DNA of 31,934 nucleotides from Anaerolineales bacterium UBA2395 (GTDB lineage Bacteria > Chloroflexota > Anaerolineae > Anaerolineales > Villigracilaceae), in NCBI GenBank assembly GCA_002343775.1, contig DDSH01000033.1, positions 1,125 through 33,058 on the forward strand, given 5' to 3'. This document shows positions 31,830 through 31,934 of this stretch, piece by piece. The translations under genes were made by a program, and so were the position numbers. Every line of letters begins with the position of its first letter. Position 1 is the first letter of the stretch. The notes under the pieces are model-generated. The model saw nothing but the letters and a program-made list of their open reading frames with translations. It made no database searches and was not told the DNA's origin.

Positions 31830-31934
31830 GCACCTAACAAAGCGTGCACCTGACGCTGGGGATTCTGTGGCAATCTCAAGCAGTTTTCTACGCCTTATCA
31901 TTTTTCTGGTTGGACGGCTTCGCCGTCCCCGCCC
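31830..31934 (+). other. attC site of the first cassette, 5' part
   Basis: It starts two bases after the stop codon with GCACCTAAC (R'' box, matching GTTAGGTGC at 30561-30569), then AAAGCGTGCACCTGACGCTG. It ends in GGACGGCTTCGCCGTCC, itself a hairpin. The site runs past the window end. Its last 23 bases equal the first 23 bases of the window, where the 3' arm of the same attC type is seen. Confidence 0.85.

Noticed and set aside
1..31934. Small circular plasmid or phage
   Set aside because: The 23-bp terminal identity is explained by the repeated attC; no replication, partition or phage structural gene is seen, and housekeeping-type genes dominate the centre.

Overview
The window reads as a chromosomal contig from an uncultured Chloroflexota bacterium, most likely Anaerolineales. 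This is inferred from the style of the genes: Pro/Thr-rich lipoprotein linkers, Rhs tips with a QPDTIIPDP-type signature, a sigma factor paired with a TPR-CHAT protein, and an integron integrase with long attC sites. No rRNA or taxonomic marker gene is present, so the assignment is tentative. Base composition is split: about 1-13.7 kb and 30.5-31.9 kb are AT-rich accessory DNA, while 13.9-30.4 kb is GC-rich core-like DNA.

Left accessory block (1-13.76 kb). It starts inside the 3' half of an integron attC, followed by a cassette-like gene broken by homopolymer frameshifts. Then comes an array on the minus strand of seven Rhs C-terminal tips plus two decayed relics. Each tip carries about 40-60 codons of the Rhs core end (DSPYLNRFIQPDT...NRFSYV.NRPVNFNDPTGH) fused to a different C-terminal domain, with a small gene with its own ribosome binding site directly downstream. 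The tips mostly have no start codon or ribosome binding site, and two have no Met codon at all. They look like silent toxin cassettes paired with immunity genes, awaiting recombination onto a full Rhs gene that is not in this window. A roughly 50-bp junction repeat separates several units. The array is interrupted by an AbiEii/DUF6922 toxin-antitoxin-like pair and by a scar zone (11.4-12.5 kb) holding an Rhs tip in opposite orientation, the 3' half of a tRNA-Pro(CGG) with its terminator, and a frameshifted Rhs tip.

Central block (13.9-29.4 kb). A probably leaderless sigma factor, an unknown protein and a 1075-aa TPR-CHAT protease form a tight operon. Next are a GH36 alpha-galactosidase, a lipoprotein and an M32 carboxypeptidase, then a four-gene minus-strand operon (MacA-like adaptor, ABC ATPase, MacB-like permease, SH3 lipoprotein), and a GltD-like iron-sulfur flavoprotein.

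Right block (29.4-31.9 kb). An integron: intI on the minus strand, an attI region with direct repeats and two palindromes, a first cassette coding for a lipoprotein, and the 5' part of its attC, which runs off the window. The two window ends share 23 bp of attC sequence, so the contig probably stops at this repeat on both sides.
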